NCBI GenBank assembly: GCA_039105265.1
Contig: JAPFFF010000010.1
Span: forward strand, 4,836,001-4,900,000
Length of the DNA: 64,000 bases
Direction: 5' to 3'
DNA from: Tritrichomonas musculus
Taxonomy: Eukaryota; Parabasalia; Tritrichomonadida; Tritrichomonadidae
The notes beneath the pieces were generated by a model, which did not search any database, was not told where the DNA came from, and worked only from the letters and a program-made list of their open reading frames with translations. Position numbers and translations under genes: made by a program. Shown here in pieces: positions 43,989 to 56,030 of this stretch; position 1 is the stretch's first letter; the number at the start of each line of letters is the position of its first letter.

Positions 43989-44195
43989 CTAATCCAATAT
44001 ATACTCTACAATTATATTATTTATATTTATATCTCCAGGTGTTAGATAATTAATTGTGTCTTTTTGTAAATATTTAAAAATAACCATATAAACTTCCAAA
44101 TTAACATTTGTGAATCCTATTAACGAAAGATACTTTATAATCTATAAAATATTCTTAGCAAAGCTTTCAGATTTCTCATATTTAGAGGTATTCAT
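43989..44195 (-). pseudogene. Coding-like fragment with an internal stop
   Basis: From ATG 44195 the minus strand reads MNTSKYEKSESFAKNIL, stop, IIKYLSLIGFTNVNLEVYMV..., then NNIIVEYILD and stop. Residue mix and codon use look like a host protein. The family is unknown; it may be a decayed gene or a short exon piece. Confidence 0.3.
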
Positions 44196-45247
44196 GAAGA
44201 GATCTAGCCTAGAAATTTGATAGATAATTAAATTTTATTTTAAATATTTTATATTTATGCTATAAATGAAAGTATATAATGTTTTATACGTTTGATTTCG
44301 AGATATTAATATAAATAATATTTCTATGACTAAATGGCTATGGAGAACTTTTGTTAGAGATATTAAATTCTCAATTTTGAATATCATTAACAAAAGTTGT
44401 TTCTTTTGAAAGAAAATATTTCAATGAAAATGGAGTAATATTTCAAAGGATTATTTTAAAATTGAAATAATTTAATTTTTGTTGCTGCTGATTTATTTAT
44501 ATAAAATTTTAATATATTTTATTTATATTATCTTATTTATTTTTTATGTAATGTTTTATATTAGATTTATATATATATAATATTGTTTATTTTATTGAAT
44601 ATTAAGATAAATTCATAATTATAATTTGAATAAAGATTTATTATTGAAATGGCGATCATTTTTTTGAATACATGATTAGTTTGTATATTGAATGAAATAA
44701 AATAAATTTTGAATTAATATATTTTAAATTAATCAATTAAAATATCTTGATTAATCATTTTATTTTTACAATAAAAAATAAAATACAATAATATTCAAAA
44801 TACATTAAATATATTTAGTGATATATATACTTGAATACTTTCTTATTTCTTGAAATACATATTTTTAAACTCTTTATATGACATTTTACACCATTAAAAT
44901 AAGCCATTAAAATCAAAACCATTTTTTCTCAAAATTAAGCGTATAAATATCTTAAGCACCAACATATACATTAATACATATAATAAAATATCATATGGAA
45001 AAGTATTATATAAAATTCTAGGCTGAAAAAAAAGATATGATAAGTTTATATATAAAATAAATTTTAATTTCTTTTTATTTCTGTTTATAAATCTAATTTA
45101 ATTTGAAAAATCTAATAATTTAATTAATCATATGTGTATTAATGTAAATATATTTGGAATTTTCAAAAATCATAAAGATTGAATGAAATATTAAAGATAT
45201 ATCAGATTAAAATTTTTATAAAATAAACAGTGTAAGACATTCTTAAA

Positions 45248-45361
45248 ATGATTATATCGGGCAGCCAATTAAAAATTATTGATTTGAATGCATATAACTT
45301 AATATTGATGGAAATAATGAGATTAGAAAAATTCAAAAAGACGTTAAGTCACTTAACATGA
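45248..45361 (+). CDS. Possible 37-aa small ORF
   Basis: MIISGSQLKIIDLNAYNLIL continues to MEIMRLEKFKKTLSHLT and TGA. It lies about 185 bp upstream of the CDC123-like gene. The codon mix is protein-like but the length gives weak support; it may be a remnant. Confidence 0.2.
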   Translation: MIISGSQLKIIDLNAYNLILMEIMRLEKFKKTLSHLT

Positions 45362-45545
45362 ATACCTCTTCATATTTTATTTATTTTTATTTCTATTCAG
45401 AATTCATAATTGAAAGAATTATTTAAAAAGTTAAATTCAGCCCTTTTGGAAAATCTCAAACTTTTTGATTGAATATGTTTATTCAAAAAGCTATAAGTAG
45501 GAAATTGTCAAATTTTCATATTTTTGTTTAAATACGATTAAAAAT

Positions 45546-46670
45546 ATGTCAAAAGAATCTTTTGAATTCCCTAAAGTATTAGAACATGATGATTATGTTG
45601 AATCATGGTATCCAATTATCTCTGATCTTACATTTAAAACATGGATTTTCAAATTCTCTCTCGAAGAAGGCATCTTACTACATCGAATAGTAAGATCAAC
45701 TTTTAGACATGAGGCAATCACAGAAAGTGATCAAGCTTCACTCGATACATTTCTTTCAAAAGTTTCAAATTTTTTTGAAAAAGTTAAAAGTGAATCACCA
45801 GAAAATTCTGGATATTTTCTTCGCTTAGGTAGCCGATCATTAAAAGATGCAGTTTTATATTCAAAAAATGCTTTTAAGAGATTAAAAGACCTTCTTTATG
45901 AAAAGTATCTTGACGAATATAAATCATTACAACTTGAAACAAGAGAAGATAAAATAAACTGGGTCAATCAAAAAAGTCAAATGAAGGATCTTTATAACAT
46001 TTCAGAATGTGATATTAAAGCACTTAAATGCAATAACATATCAGATATGTTTGAACTTTTTTTTAACAGTGAAAGAATCTTAGTTGATTTAGGTAGAGAG
46101 ATAAAAATGACTTCTCCACACTTTTCTTTGAATTTTCGACTTTGGGATGATCGTTTAGATTATCAAAATGAATTTAGAGGTTTCGTTTATCATCATAAGT
46201 TTTGTGCACTTACACAATATGATGATAGATTATATTATGATCATGTTTATAAAAACAAGGAATTAATCTTAAAATCAATCACTGATTTATATGAAAATAA
46301 AGTTCGACCAAATATGCAGTCAAATTGTCCCTTTGCCGACGGCACTTATATAATAGATTTTGGTATAATTTTTTTAGATAAAGATAATGTAGAAGCTTTC
46401 GTAATTGAGATCAATCGTTTTGAGAAAACAACAGGACCTTCCCTGTTCAGTTGGGAAAAAGATATCGAAACTCTGACTGGTCAAAAAGATTTTGAGTTCA
46501 GATTAATTAAAGAAAATCAGTATAGTAATGTTGATTATGAACATATAATTTACCCGGATTTTATTTCTTTTAAGAATCAAGTTAAAGCTAAAGTGGTAAA
46601 TGATAATAAAACGTTTATTGAGAGATATTTAACATGGAGAAATGACGTTGTTCCACAAAAATCAGATTAA
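45546..46670 (+). CDS. CDC123/D123-like ATP-grasp protein
   Basis: 374 residues. Similarity to the D123 family: GYFLRLGSRSLKDAV (like the RLSSRSPKDA motif), LNFRLWDDRLDYQNEFRGFVYHHKFCALTQYDDRLYY (like EFRCFV..N.L.AISQY, the nucleotide-binding strand), and TYIIDFGIIFLDKDNVEAFVIEINRFEKTTGPSLFSW (VIDFG plus E-x-N, metal-binding residues). CDC123 assembles translation factor eIF2; whether this divergent copy does so is inferred. The leader contains TCATATTTTTG, an initiator-like word, before the ATG. Confidence 0.75.
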   Translation: MSKESFEFPKVLEHDDYVESWYPIISDLTFKTWIFKFSLEEGILLHRIVRSTFRHEAITESDQASLDTFLSKVSNFFEKVKSESPENSGYFLRLGSRSLKDAVLYSKNAFKRLKDLLYEKYLDEYKSLQLETREDKINWVNQKSQMKDLYNISECDIKALKCNNISDMFELFFNSERILVDLGREIKMTSPHFSLNFRLWDDRLDYQNEFRGFVYHHKFCALTQYDDRLYYDHVYKNKELILKSITDLYENKVRPNMQSNCPFADGTYIIDFGIIFLDKDNVEAFVIEINRFEKTTGPSLFSWEKDIETLTGQKDFEFRLIKENQYSNVDYEHIIYPDFISFKNQVKAKVVNDNKTFIERYLTWRNDVVPQKSD

Positions 46671-47403
46671 AATGCAACTTTTTAAAAAAAAAAAAATTAA
46701 AATTTAATAATATTTGATTAAAATTATTTTCTTTCTTGATTAATATATTTTTTGTTTAGCATTTATGAATAATAAATTCATTTGCTAAAAGTTAATAAAT
46801 TTGTTAACTTGTTATTTCTCAATCATTCTCTTTAAATTTCGTAAAAAAAGTCGATTAAATTTCAATACCAAAAACAGCTTTTCAAAAAGTGAATTTGAAA
46901 TTTTAATCGCCAGAATTAGGGGAAATTGGCCATTAAAAGGTGAATTTGTGAATATGAATGACTAAATTTAACACCATCGATAAAAATTGAATAAGGCACC
47001 TTTAGTTATTTTATATCTTTGAATCATGTGATTATTACACATCATTTGTCTATTTAGCACAGTCAGACTCATTAAAAACAATAAATTATTTGGATGCTGC
47101 ATTGTGTAAACAAGCATTTTTATCTTATCATTATTTATATTCATTGGAGATTGTGCATTTTCTTATTTAAATTCTAGAATTTCATCATTCATTAAACATA
47201 AAAAACAAAATCAAATTATACCCAATGAAATCTAAAGGTTTATATTTAATTAAATAATCATGAGGAATTCCAAAATATGAGATCGTTCCATACAAAATTG
47301 TCTTCCAAATTTATGTAACAAATTTATTATGTATGAATGAAATTCAGTGTCATGATTGTGTGACACTCAAGTAGTATCTTATAAAAGAATTCTTTTAAAT
47401 AAA
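46671..47403. other. AT-rich intergenic region
   Basis: About 730 bp, no gene. A short perfect hairpin GTGTCA/TGACAC is at about 47349-47368. Words such as TTTTCAAAAAGTG recur, as elsewhere. Confidence 0.4.
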
Positions 47404-47571
47404 ATGTCGATAAACTCATTGTTGAATAAAGAATCTTTTTTAAAGTTTGTTCACAAATTTGAAAGTGATGTGAAATGGAGAAAAGTTCGGAAACTTTTTG
47501 AATACTTTTTCAAGACTCCTGAGAAAATTGGACATCACCATTTTCTAATCTTATTTCAAATGCTGAAATGA
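47404..47571 (+). CDS. Possible small protein, 55 aa
   Basis: MSINSLLNKESFLKFVHKFE... is basic and helical, ending FQMLK then TGA. The leader AATAAAATG resembles that of nearby genes. No family is recognised, and it could be the 5' remnant of a longer gene. Confidence 0.25.
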   Translation: MSINSLLNKESFLKFVHKFESDVKWRKVRKLFEYFFKTPEKIGHHHFLILFQMLK

Positions 47572-47732
47572 TTACTAACATTTTTTTTTGCCAATCACTT
47601 TTTACAAAATTGACCTATCATATGGTGAAAAAAAATGTTTCATTTGATGATAAAAAAAAAAAAAAAAAAAAAAACATTCAATTAAAGAGAAAAATCATAC
47701 AAATCTTTATATACATATATACATAATTATTT

Positions 47733-48866
47733 CTAAACATTCTTTTTGCCAGAAACGAAAAGTCTATTCAGAAGGAAGTTAACATATCTTGCTCTTGGCT
47801 TTCTTTTTGGCGTGTAAATACCAGAATGGTAAATGTATCCCACTTCATCTAGGAAGTAAAGCTTCTCACAAAAATAGAAACAAGCGTACAAAATGAGTCT
47901 GTCTTCATATTCGCAAACTTTTTTATAAGAAGGATCAAAATCGAGCGCTAAAACAGACTTCAACATCAATTGTCTTTTAATGATAATGCCGGGAAAGTTC
48001 CACATAATAGAAGGTCTCAAGATCATCTTTCTCAAAGTAGATGCGTTAATCAAATGTGAGTGTGACAATTGATCGAGATTATTATTTTGATTTAAATTTT
48101 TTTCACCAACTTTATATTTAAGAACTTCAATTGAATCTTCAAGATTTAAATTATGCGTTATATTAAATGGATATGTTCCATAAGAAAATAACCAATAACC
48201 AAAATTAACAGAACCGTTTATTTTTGATTCAATTTTTTTCTTTACATCTATTTCATTTAAACAGAGGAATCTATATTGAATAATATCAACATCATTTCGG
48301 GATTGAATTAATGTTAATAATCGTTGCATATGCCCAGGAATAATCTCATCATCTGCATCAAGACTCATTATATAATCTGCATTCGTTTGATTAAGCGCGA
48401 AAATTCGGGAATAAAGAGTTCCTTTGTTTTTCTTAAAACGAAATACTTTAATGTTGACGTTGTTTTTAAATATATTGTCTTTATCTGAATTATTAAAAAC
48501 ATCTTCCGTTTCATATTTGTTTTTAAGATCATTAAATATTTTAAATGTGTCATCTGTTGAAGCATCATCAATGCAAATGATTTCTATATTAAATTTGTAC
48601 TTGGTTAAATATTGATCTTCTATGCAACTTTTGAATGCTCTGGGGAGAAATCGCCCTTTTTCAAAGCATGGAATTATTATTGATAATTTTGGAAAAAAAC
48701 GTCGTGCAATCATTTTTGAATCATAAAGACGAGAATCTGAATTGGATTTGCTATCTTCTGAAATTAATGATATAAAAAAGCTTTCAAGAGAATTGATCTG
48801 TTTTAAAGAGCGATAAAATATGATAATTAAATAAAACCAAGAACCAAAAAAGATGATAATCCTCAT
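47733..48866 (-). CDS. Family 2 glycosyltransferase with N-terminal membrane anchor
   Basis: 377 residues. Residues 1-20 are a hydrophobic anchor (MRIIIFFGSWFYLIIIFYRS). The GT-A fold follows: KLSIIIPCFEKGRFLPRAFKSC (60-81), IEIICIDDASTDDTFKIF (95-112) with the UDP-sugar aspartates, NKGTLYSRIFALNQTNADYIMSLDADDE with the DxD metal site at 170-172. Likely a Golgi/ER type II enzyme; the sugar is unknown. A 20-A run lies 80 bp downstream of the stop. Confidence 0.9.
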   Translation of the reverse strand: MRIIIFFGSWFYLIIIFYRSLKQINSLESFFISLISEDSKSNSDSRLYDSKMIARRFFPKLSIIIPCFEKGRFLPRAFKSCIEDQYLTKYKFNIEIICIDDASTDDTFKIFNDLKNKYETEDVFNNSDKDNIFKNNVNIKVFRFKKNKGTLYSRIFALNQTNADYIMSLDADDEIIPGHMQRLLTLIQSRNDVDIIQYRFLCLNEIDVKKKIESKINGSVNFGYWLFSYGTYPFNITHNLNLEDSIEVLKYKVGEKNLNQNNNLDQLSHSHLINASTLRKMILRPSIMWNFPGIIIKRQLMLKSVLALDFDPSYKKVCEYEDRLILYACFYFCEKLYFLDEVGYIYHSGIYTPKRKPRARYVNFLLNRLFVSGKKNV

Positions 48867-49257
48867 TTAAATTTATTTTTTTAGATTGTTAATGGAACTC
48901 TATTTATTTGATAAGAACGATCAATTTGCATTCATTATAAAAATTTTTGTAATTAAAAAATATCATGAAGTAAACTTTATAAAAATTGATTTCAATTGAT
49001 AATTTATTAATAGCTATTTATTCAAACATAGAAAAGACATGAAAAAAATATGCGTACTATTTATTGTATTTATCATCATCATTAAACTTGGACGATTTCA
49101 AATATAGCAATAAGAGAAAATGGATAATTGATTATATTTTAGAGTATGTTACTATTTTTTGGAGCACTTTATAATTATAATTCTGAAATATTATTAAATA
49201 AGATTTAATATTATAATTTTAAATAATAAAACACTTAAAATAAATATTTGCAAAGCA
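48867..49257. other. AT-rich intergenic stretch
   Basis: About 390 bp; nothing recognised. Confidence 0.4.
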
Positions 49258-49542
49258 TTACGAATCATCGTCGTCTTTTTTGCTTTCGTTCGATATTTTT
49301 TCTAATGTTGCTCTTGTCTCGCTTCTTAATTCTTTTTTTACCTCCGATTCAACATCTTCTTTCCAAAATTCGTCAGCATCTTCATATTTTAAAATATTTT
49401 TCCAAAACTGATCAAATGGATCTTCTTGTTTTTTATGATCAGCAGGCTTTGGTCTATGCTTTGATCTTACGGCAGCAGGCCGCACACTATACTGTGTTTT
49501 AAAAAGATTTCCAGGTAACTTTTCATTTCCTTTTTTTGACAT
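49258..49542 (-). CDS. Small hydrophilic protein of unknown function
   Basis: 94 residues, basic start (MSKKGNEKLPGNLFKTQYSV), a helical acidic middle (EDPFDQFWKNILKYEDADEFWKEDVESEVKKEL) and a DDDDS end. No domain recognised; likely soluble and partly disordered. CCATAATTTT just before the ATG may be the leader. Confidence 0.6.
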   Translation of the reverse strand: MSKKGNEKLPGNLFKTQYSVRPAAVRSKHRPKPADHKKQEDPFDQFWKNILKYEDADEFWKEDVESEVKKELRSETRATLEKISNESKKDDDDS

Positions 49543-49882
49543 AATAAAATTATGGAAAATTTTAATTCAAATATTTATTTTCATCTATATCTTTGTAGTT
49601 TTATAACCTACATCCAAATAAAGCATATAATATTTTTAGAAACATATACATATATATTTATATTTATAAATGAATAGAATTATTTTTAGCTTTTGATAAT
49701 AATAATCAACAACCCACCAACAATTCCAATGATACCTTGGTCTTTAAGTTTATCATATAAGACAATAAAAATATACATTTAAATATATAATAGGAAAATC
49801 TAAAATTGAGTAAATATCAATCGAAAATCTAAATTTACTCTATTCTATCTAATTTATAATCTATAAAATCTATACAAATCTA
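49543..49882. other. AT-rich intergenic stretch
   Basis: About 340 bp; no gene or repeat recognised. Confidence 0.4.
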
Positions 49883-50440
49883 TTAATTTGTAATGGGATT
49901 GAAAAGGAAATTTCCTTCTCCTTTTTCTTTATCATCAAGTAAAGCTCCGATCTTAGAATATCCGTTAGATATTTTTTTCTTGAAAAATAGAGATTTGTTA
50001 ACACTTTTTTGACATGATAATTCTTTTGTTATGATGAATTGAAGAACGATCTTGCCAACAACCTCTCGTTTGGACGATGATTTAGAATTATCATCAGGTT
50101 GCTGGCAAATTGGCTCTAGCAAACTAATAGTCTTCATCCCCATGTTATTTTGATCGTTTAATTTGATTGGAAACTGTCCTCCATTAATGACAGCCGAGGC
50201 AATGATAGGATCTTTTTTTGAAAAACTTTTTTTCCTGACTACAATTAAAAGTTTTTCTGTTTTATCATTGATAGCAACTGAAAAGAATGGATGTACAGTT
50301 TTCATCTTTTTGGCATCAAATGAAAACACTTGCTTTTGTTCATCTGGGATAGTAGTCACACTAACTCGGATTGTGTCATTGTCTCTAACAATGGCTTTGG
50401 ATAGCTTAAATGTCTGCATTATGATATTTAAGCGGAGCAT
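49883..50440 (-). CDS. C2-like beta-sandwich protein
   Basis: 185 residues. MQTFKLSKAIVRDNDTIRVSVTTIPDEQKQVFSF, then HPFFSVAINDKTEKLLIVVRKKSF and VVGKIVLQFIITKEL, give an eight-strand pattern like a degenerate C2 domain. The aspartate cluster for calcium is not evident. The second Met (residue 8) may be the real start. TCACATCATTC lies 19-9 nt before the first ATG. Function unknown; lipid or protein binding is possible. Confidence 0.6.
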   Translation of the reverse strand: MLRLNIIMQTFKLSKAIVRDNDTIRVSVTTIPDEQKQVFSFDAKKMKTVHPFFSVAINDKTEKLLIVVRKKSFSKKDPIIASAVINGGQFPIKLNDQNNMGMKTISLLEPICQQPDDNSKSSSKREVVGKIVLQFIITKELSCQKSVNKSLFFKKKISNGYSKIGALLDDKEKGEGNFLFNPITN

Positions 50441-51292
50441 TTTAGAATGATGTGAATTCGTTTTTTACTTGAGTTATTCATTTATAACAGAAATTATTAT
50501 TCAAATTTATAATTTTATTATTTTTATTATGAGTTTTTGTATATATTTTATTTTGTGACTTACTCATTATTTGTATGACCTATCAAATATTCAGATAGGT
50601 GAAAATAAAAAATAATTAAAATAATCATTAATCTAATATTCTCGTCGCTATTCTTTTTCATATTATAACATCTATTATGAAGCCTATTTTTGATTATTTT
50701 GTATTTTATTTTAATGATAGAAAATTTTTCACTAATATCTTTGAAGATATTTTTCTTAAATAAATATTCATATTATGCTGATTGTCCAAAATAAGTCATT
50801 GATTAGATTAATAATAAAATTGCACAATGTTTTGTAAATCTTCCCAACATAAACCTTCTTTCGATAATTAATCAAACTAAAATAAAGCCATGCCATGATG
50901 AATTTGATAGCATGGTAATTAAAACTGGGATGCATTAATCTTTATTTGTGTTGATAATTAGTGATTATCTAATTTGTCATCTCTAAAAGTGATGAAAAAA
51001 ATACTTTACTATCGTTTTTTATATTAGCAAAATTCAATTAAAATAAAAAAAAAATTTGTGAGTTAAAAAGTTTTTATTAATTGAATATTTGTGTCGATTA
51101 AATAATCATCTCGAATTGAAAACTCAGTTATATCAAGAAATAATTTGTTACTATAATACTATAATACTATTTTTATTTACATAATTTATATTATATAAAT
51201 AATAAAGTATTATCAAATATTTATTTGATCAATTGTTATTGGACAATCGTTTTTTTCTTCACCACTTTTTGAATGTTTTTTCTATTCATGAG
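50441..51292. other. AT-rich intergenic region
   Basis: About 850 bp, no gene. No element ends were recognised for the integrase that follows. Confidence 0.4.
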
Positions 51293-52279
51293 TTAAATAT
51301 GACTTACTCTATTAAGAAAATTAACCAAAAAAATCGTAATTTTAAATTTCACCTTTAAATAATAACTATTTGCTTTTTTTTTGATATAATTTTTTTTATT
51401 TTTACATAATTTTTCAGGAATATACGCACCAGTGATCACCACGGGGCTGTGCGAAGCCGAATCGGGCTCCTTGAAAATATATAAAAAGAATGTAAATTCT
51501 TTTAATCCATGATGATGCCAAACTGTATTATATTCTTGTATCAGAGAATCAAGATATTCTCCACGTAATCGTTTTTCTTTTGGCTTTGTATTTTCTAAAG
51601 TTTGCCAGAATCTTTCAATCTTGCCATTTTCCTCTGGTGTATATGGTGTAACACAATGGCATTGAATCTTTCTGGTTTTCAGTGCATTTTTAAAAGTTTT
51701 TCCTACAAACTCTTTTCCATTATCTATAATAATGGTCTTTGGTTTATTGCATTTATCTAATGCATTGATTAATGATTCCGCAGTTAACTCCATTGTTTTC
51801 TGTTCCAGGAGTTCATAATGTACTATTTTGCGTGATCTATCATCAATGTAAGCAATTAAGTAGTATTGCTTGAAATCTTCATCTAAATATTTTTCAGTAA
51901 AGTGGAGGTCAGTATGCCAGGCTTGGCCTGCGTATTTAGCTACGTATCTCTGGTCATGTATTTGTGGTGCATGATATTCAGCACCTCTTGTATAAAGATC
52001 ATCATAATCGTATATTTTTCTTGTCTTCCATTCGGTTAACGTCTTTGGAGCATTGATTTTTTTTTGAGATACTTGATACATACGTTGGTATCCTACGTTA
52101 AAGTTGAGTTTGTAATTATTTACAAAATCTAATTCTGATTGAAATATCATACAAGGAGGTCTACCTTTGTATATTTGTGGATCATCATTAAGTGCTGGGT
52201 AGAGTCTCCTTGCTAAGTCATTTCCAACTCCATATTCTTGTTTTATATGGCGAATAGAGATTCTTTCTTTTCCATTCAT
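51293..52279 (-). mobile_element. Retroviral-type (rve) DDE integrase gene of a Maverick/Ginger/IS3EU-like element
   Basis: One 328-codon open frame. The N-terminus is helix-turn-helix-like (RISIRHIKQEYGVGNDLARR). The integrase core carries the first Asp in AWHTDLHF, the second in TIIIDNGKEF, and the Glu in YTPEENGKIERFW; the last two are 36 residues apart, the classic D35E spacing. YIDDRSRKIVHYEL lies between. Integrases of this type occur in Polintons and in simpler integrase-only transposons (Ginger, IS3EU). No polymerase, ATPase or capsid gene is seen nearby and no terminal repeats were identified, so the host element is unassigned. The C-terminal part is base-composition-shifted (GC-richer near 51420-51470). 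Confidence 0.75.
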
Positions 52280-52291
52280 CTGAAATAAAAG

Positions 52292-52347
52292 ACGTTAATG
52301 GTTAACATATCATATGTTAATAAAAATACGTTATTAGAAAATACGTT
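52292..52347 (-). promoter_or_regulatory. AACGT motifs and a 19-bp palindrome upstream of the integrase
   Basis: In the integrase direction, AACGTA occurs twice (52342-52347, 52327-52332) and AACGTC once near 52292. Between them is the perfect palindrome TTAACATATCATATGTTAA (52302-52320), about 25 nt before the ATG. Likely promoter or transposase-binding sites. Confidence 0.45.
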
Positions 52348-55002
52348 AAAATAATTTTTTACTATAATTCATTAAAGAATTATTTTGGAAAATAATTTTT
52401 TAATATATGAAATTAAAGTAATAAATATATTATACTAAATTTAGATTCTAATCATATTGATAACTGTTTGCAAACAATTTTAAATTGCACAATATAGAAA
52501 ATTATTCCAAAAGAGTAACATAATATTAAAGAGTGAATTCTTTGGATTTATATCGTGTAATTTGTATTTGCTTTAGTACAACAAATAAGCACAATTTGCG
52601 TCACAATCATTATAATATCACTCATGTTGGTTCATCTAGATAATGTATTTGTTAACAATTGTACTTAATGAAGATACAATAGTAAAATAAACGGAAATTA
52701 CTAAATATAGCAGCTTTTATAGCAGCAATAACAGTAAAACTAATGTATTAATCACATCAAACTATTCTCAAAGTATTTATTCTTGTTATTTATGTGGTTT
52801 TATTAGGAGATCTTTGAAATATTGCACTTTTCAAATCAGATATTGTACTTTTCAAATTAACTGATTTGTTTTACATGCATCATTATGATTATTCAATAGA
52901 CAAACGTAATGGAACTAATGAGTTAAACTGAAACAAATGCAATGAAACTAATGTTAAACTAGATGATGTACCTAGAGACTAATTCTCTAATATTCATTAA
53001 ATATTTCAGCATATTCAATATTGACATTTTAAATCTCAAAAGATGAGGATATATTAAAAAGTATGATTAATTGAGCGATTAGTTTTTTTTAATATATCTA
53101 TAAGAAAACACTCATGGTGCTGGAAGTTAATAAGAATGATACACGTAATATTTTCAAAATTAATGAAGGCAGCTTTCATTACAACTAGTATCATAAAATT
53201 CTTATTGGGATAGCGCATTGAATGATATAGGTAATCGGATCAAGTTGATAGTAGTATACGCTTGCTCCAGGATTGAAAATCCACTCCCAAAGCCTTCTGA
53301 GCTATGCTCAGGTATACTAAAAAATTACATAATCATTAACAAACCTTAAAGTTCAATCTGATATAATTATTTTTTTTTTTTTGACTATAAAATGACTTCT
53401 TTCCAATAAAAGATTTCGAAGACCATTATGAAATAATGACAACTTATCCATTTCATCTGAGACATAAAGAAACGAACATCGCATATGGAGGAATATATTC
53501 TGAAAAATATTGAATGTTGATGACATACCAATAAAAGAAATCATGTTAATCTACACAGACTAATAGCCAAACAATTTCTTCCGGACTACTCAAAAATAAA
53601 ACCTATATCTCATTAAAATGATGATATATTTGATAACAATTTAGACAACTTAACATATAAACATTCAGAAGTAAACAAAAAGTTTTTCATAGGAAAGAAA
53701 AAAATGCTTTTCTTAAAAACTAAACATTTACACTAACATAAATCATCAAACTATAAAATTAATAACCTATACAAACATCAAAAAATATTTTTAGCTAATA
53801 ACATACTCTAACACATACTCTAATAACTTACCTTAACATATACTCCAATGAATATATCGAGATAGTTAATATTTACCACTTATGTTTTAAGTATGCAGTT
53901 TATCGATATATCCAATTAATTAGTTTTATTTTAATTCATAAATTATTTTATTTATAATAAATAGTTTTCATTTCAATCTGTTGATGCTAACGAAATCATG
54001 ACATTATCCTCAACACCCTTACCAGAAAGATTTGTTCATGAATTTCATCTCTATTAAATTTTACATCATTTGGAATATATCAAATAATGTGTTATTTACT
54101 TTCATCATCTTTAAATATACAAAATAGACATTCTTTATTTCATTTCACTCAAAAAGTTTTCTTGGGATATTTTGAAATCTGAAAAATGTTTTTGGAATAG
54201 AACTAATAAAATTGTTATCAAAATATATTCAAAAATTGATCTTTGTATATATTTGTAATGTTCAAATTGATTTTTTCAATGAATAATAATTTTAAAGATA
54301 CAAATATAAAAATAAATTAAGATATTATTTAATATATAAATTAAAAAAAAAAAGAAACTTATTTTTAGTATTTAGCTTAATTGTAATAGCAAAGAGATAG
54401 AATAAGCTAAGGTTCGAAAAAAATATCTTCTTATTTTTTTTTAATATTTTTATATCTATTTAAAAAAAGAAAAATAATTTATAAATAAATAAGTGCAACC
54501 TATTTTTTCATTTTTTATACAATTAGCAAATTGTTCAGTAAAGAAAAAGCAAAAAAAAATATCAGTTTTGTGAATCAAATTTGAAAATATCATTATTTAA
54601 AATATGTAAATTAAAAATAATTTCAAATAAAAAAAACAATATTTAAATTGTCATATATGCACACTTATTTATGCAAGAAAAGCGAAAATACTTATTAAGA
54701 TTAAAATGTCTTGAAAAATTAAAGATAAGTTTATTAGCATAATAAAGGTGAAATATACATTGATTTATAATATATATTAATATAGAATCACCGGTAAATT
54801 GATAGTTTATTTAAGTTATTTGTGCAATATAGGATACAATTTATATTACTTTAAAACAATGCAAAAAAAGAACACCCTAATAATATATTATTAATATATA
54901 TTTGGATAATTTATCAAATAATCGTTTTTTTATTAGAATATATTAGTTTTATAAAATTTTATAAAATTCAATAGATAAAAATACTCTCACAATTTTTCTA
55001 TC
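52348..55002. other. AT-rich region without genes
   Basis: About 2.65 kb. A somewhat GC-richer patch at 53220-53320 gives short open stretches in several frames and may be old coding DNA, but nothing recognisable. The rest is low-complexity. Confidence 0.35.
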
Positions 55003-56030
55003 TTAAGGGTGCGGGATATTTGAAGTTTTTTAAATATCTAATTAATTACAACCAACATTTATAAATTAAATATATAAAAATAATTTTTGACTATTTACTT
55101 GGAATATGCATTTTTAAATAATTTTAAATAATTAGAAGATATTTGTATTTTAATTATTTTCAAAGACTCTCTGAAAAAAATTCTATATTTTTTTCTGAAA
55201 TTATTCATAGTTTTATTTTTATATCCAGCTTTCAATTATTAATTTTAAATTTTTTTTACTAGAAAAACATTTTTATATCAATCATTATATAAAATTAATA
55301 TCATATGTATATATGCTTTTTAAATTAATGATTAAATGGCATTTGCAATTATTTTTTTATTCATGATATATATCTTCTACATTCCATGAATTTGTTGTAT
55401 TAACTGATTAAATTATTTTTCTTTCATTATTAAACAAATTCTTTTCGTTTTATTCATTTTTTATTTATTTATTTAATGAAGTTTATTATTTTAAAGTTGA
55501 TTAACAAAAAAATTCACTTTGAGAAAGTTATATTTATTTATTAACAAATATTGCAACATTACTTTTTGGAGTTTCATGAATACTGTTTTAAAAAATATCT
55601 TTTAAAAACAAAAAATAAAAATTAAAGGCTCCAATAGTTTTTTTTGCATATCGAATTTATATAGAAAAAGTGGTTATTGAAAAAAAGCTATGTGATCATT
55701 GATTTCTATATCTAATGTTCCAATATTTTATAAGAATGATGAATAATGAATAAGCAATATTACAATGTTGAGAGTTTTTGAAAATGTTGGTTGCATTCGA
55801 AATTGAAAACACAAAACATCATTTAATTCAAAACCATAATAATCTATACAAAATATAAAATTATTTTGAAATGTTTGAGTATTTTTAAAGTCCATTTGCA
55901 TTATTAAATAATTAAAAAATATCATAGATAAAGCTAGAAAAAAAAGCAAATTTTGAGAAGATGAGTATACTTTATTTTGAATATATGTTAACTTTTTAAA
56001 TGTATTTAACGTATAAATTTAACTTTTTGT

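Larger units (their letters stand above)
43630..45545. other. AT-rich intergenic region with coding-like scraps
   Basis: About 1.9 kb. It holds the pseudogene-like piece at 43989-44195 and a 37-codon frame at 45248-45361. A 13-bp inverted pair AGAGGTATTCATG/CATGAATACCTCT lies at 44184-44196 and 45357-45369. Otherwise low-complexity A/T. Confidence 0.35.

Noticed and set aside
44184-45369. Element bounded by AGAGGTATTCATG/CATGAATACCTCT
   Set aside because: The inverted pair is short, has no target duplication, and the interior differs from a typical element; probably chance or an old fragment.
53220-53340. tRNA-like A-box match (TAGCTCAGAAGG) on the minus strand
   Set aside because: No matching B box, anticodon arm or acceptor stem of the right geometry could be drawn.
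51293-55002. A complete Polinton around the integrase
   Set aside because: No polymerase, packaging ATPase, protease or capsid gene and no terminal repeats are visible; only the integrase can be supported.
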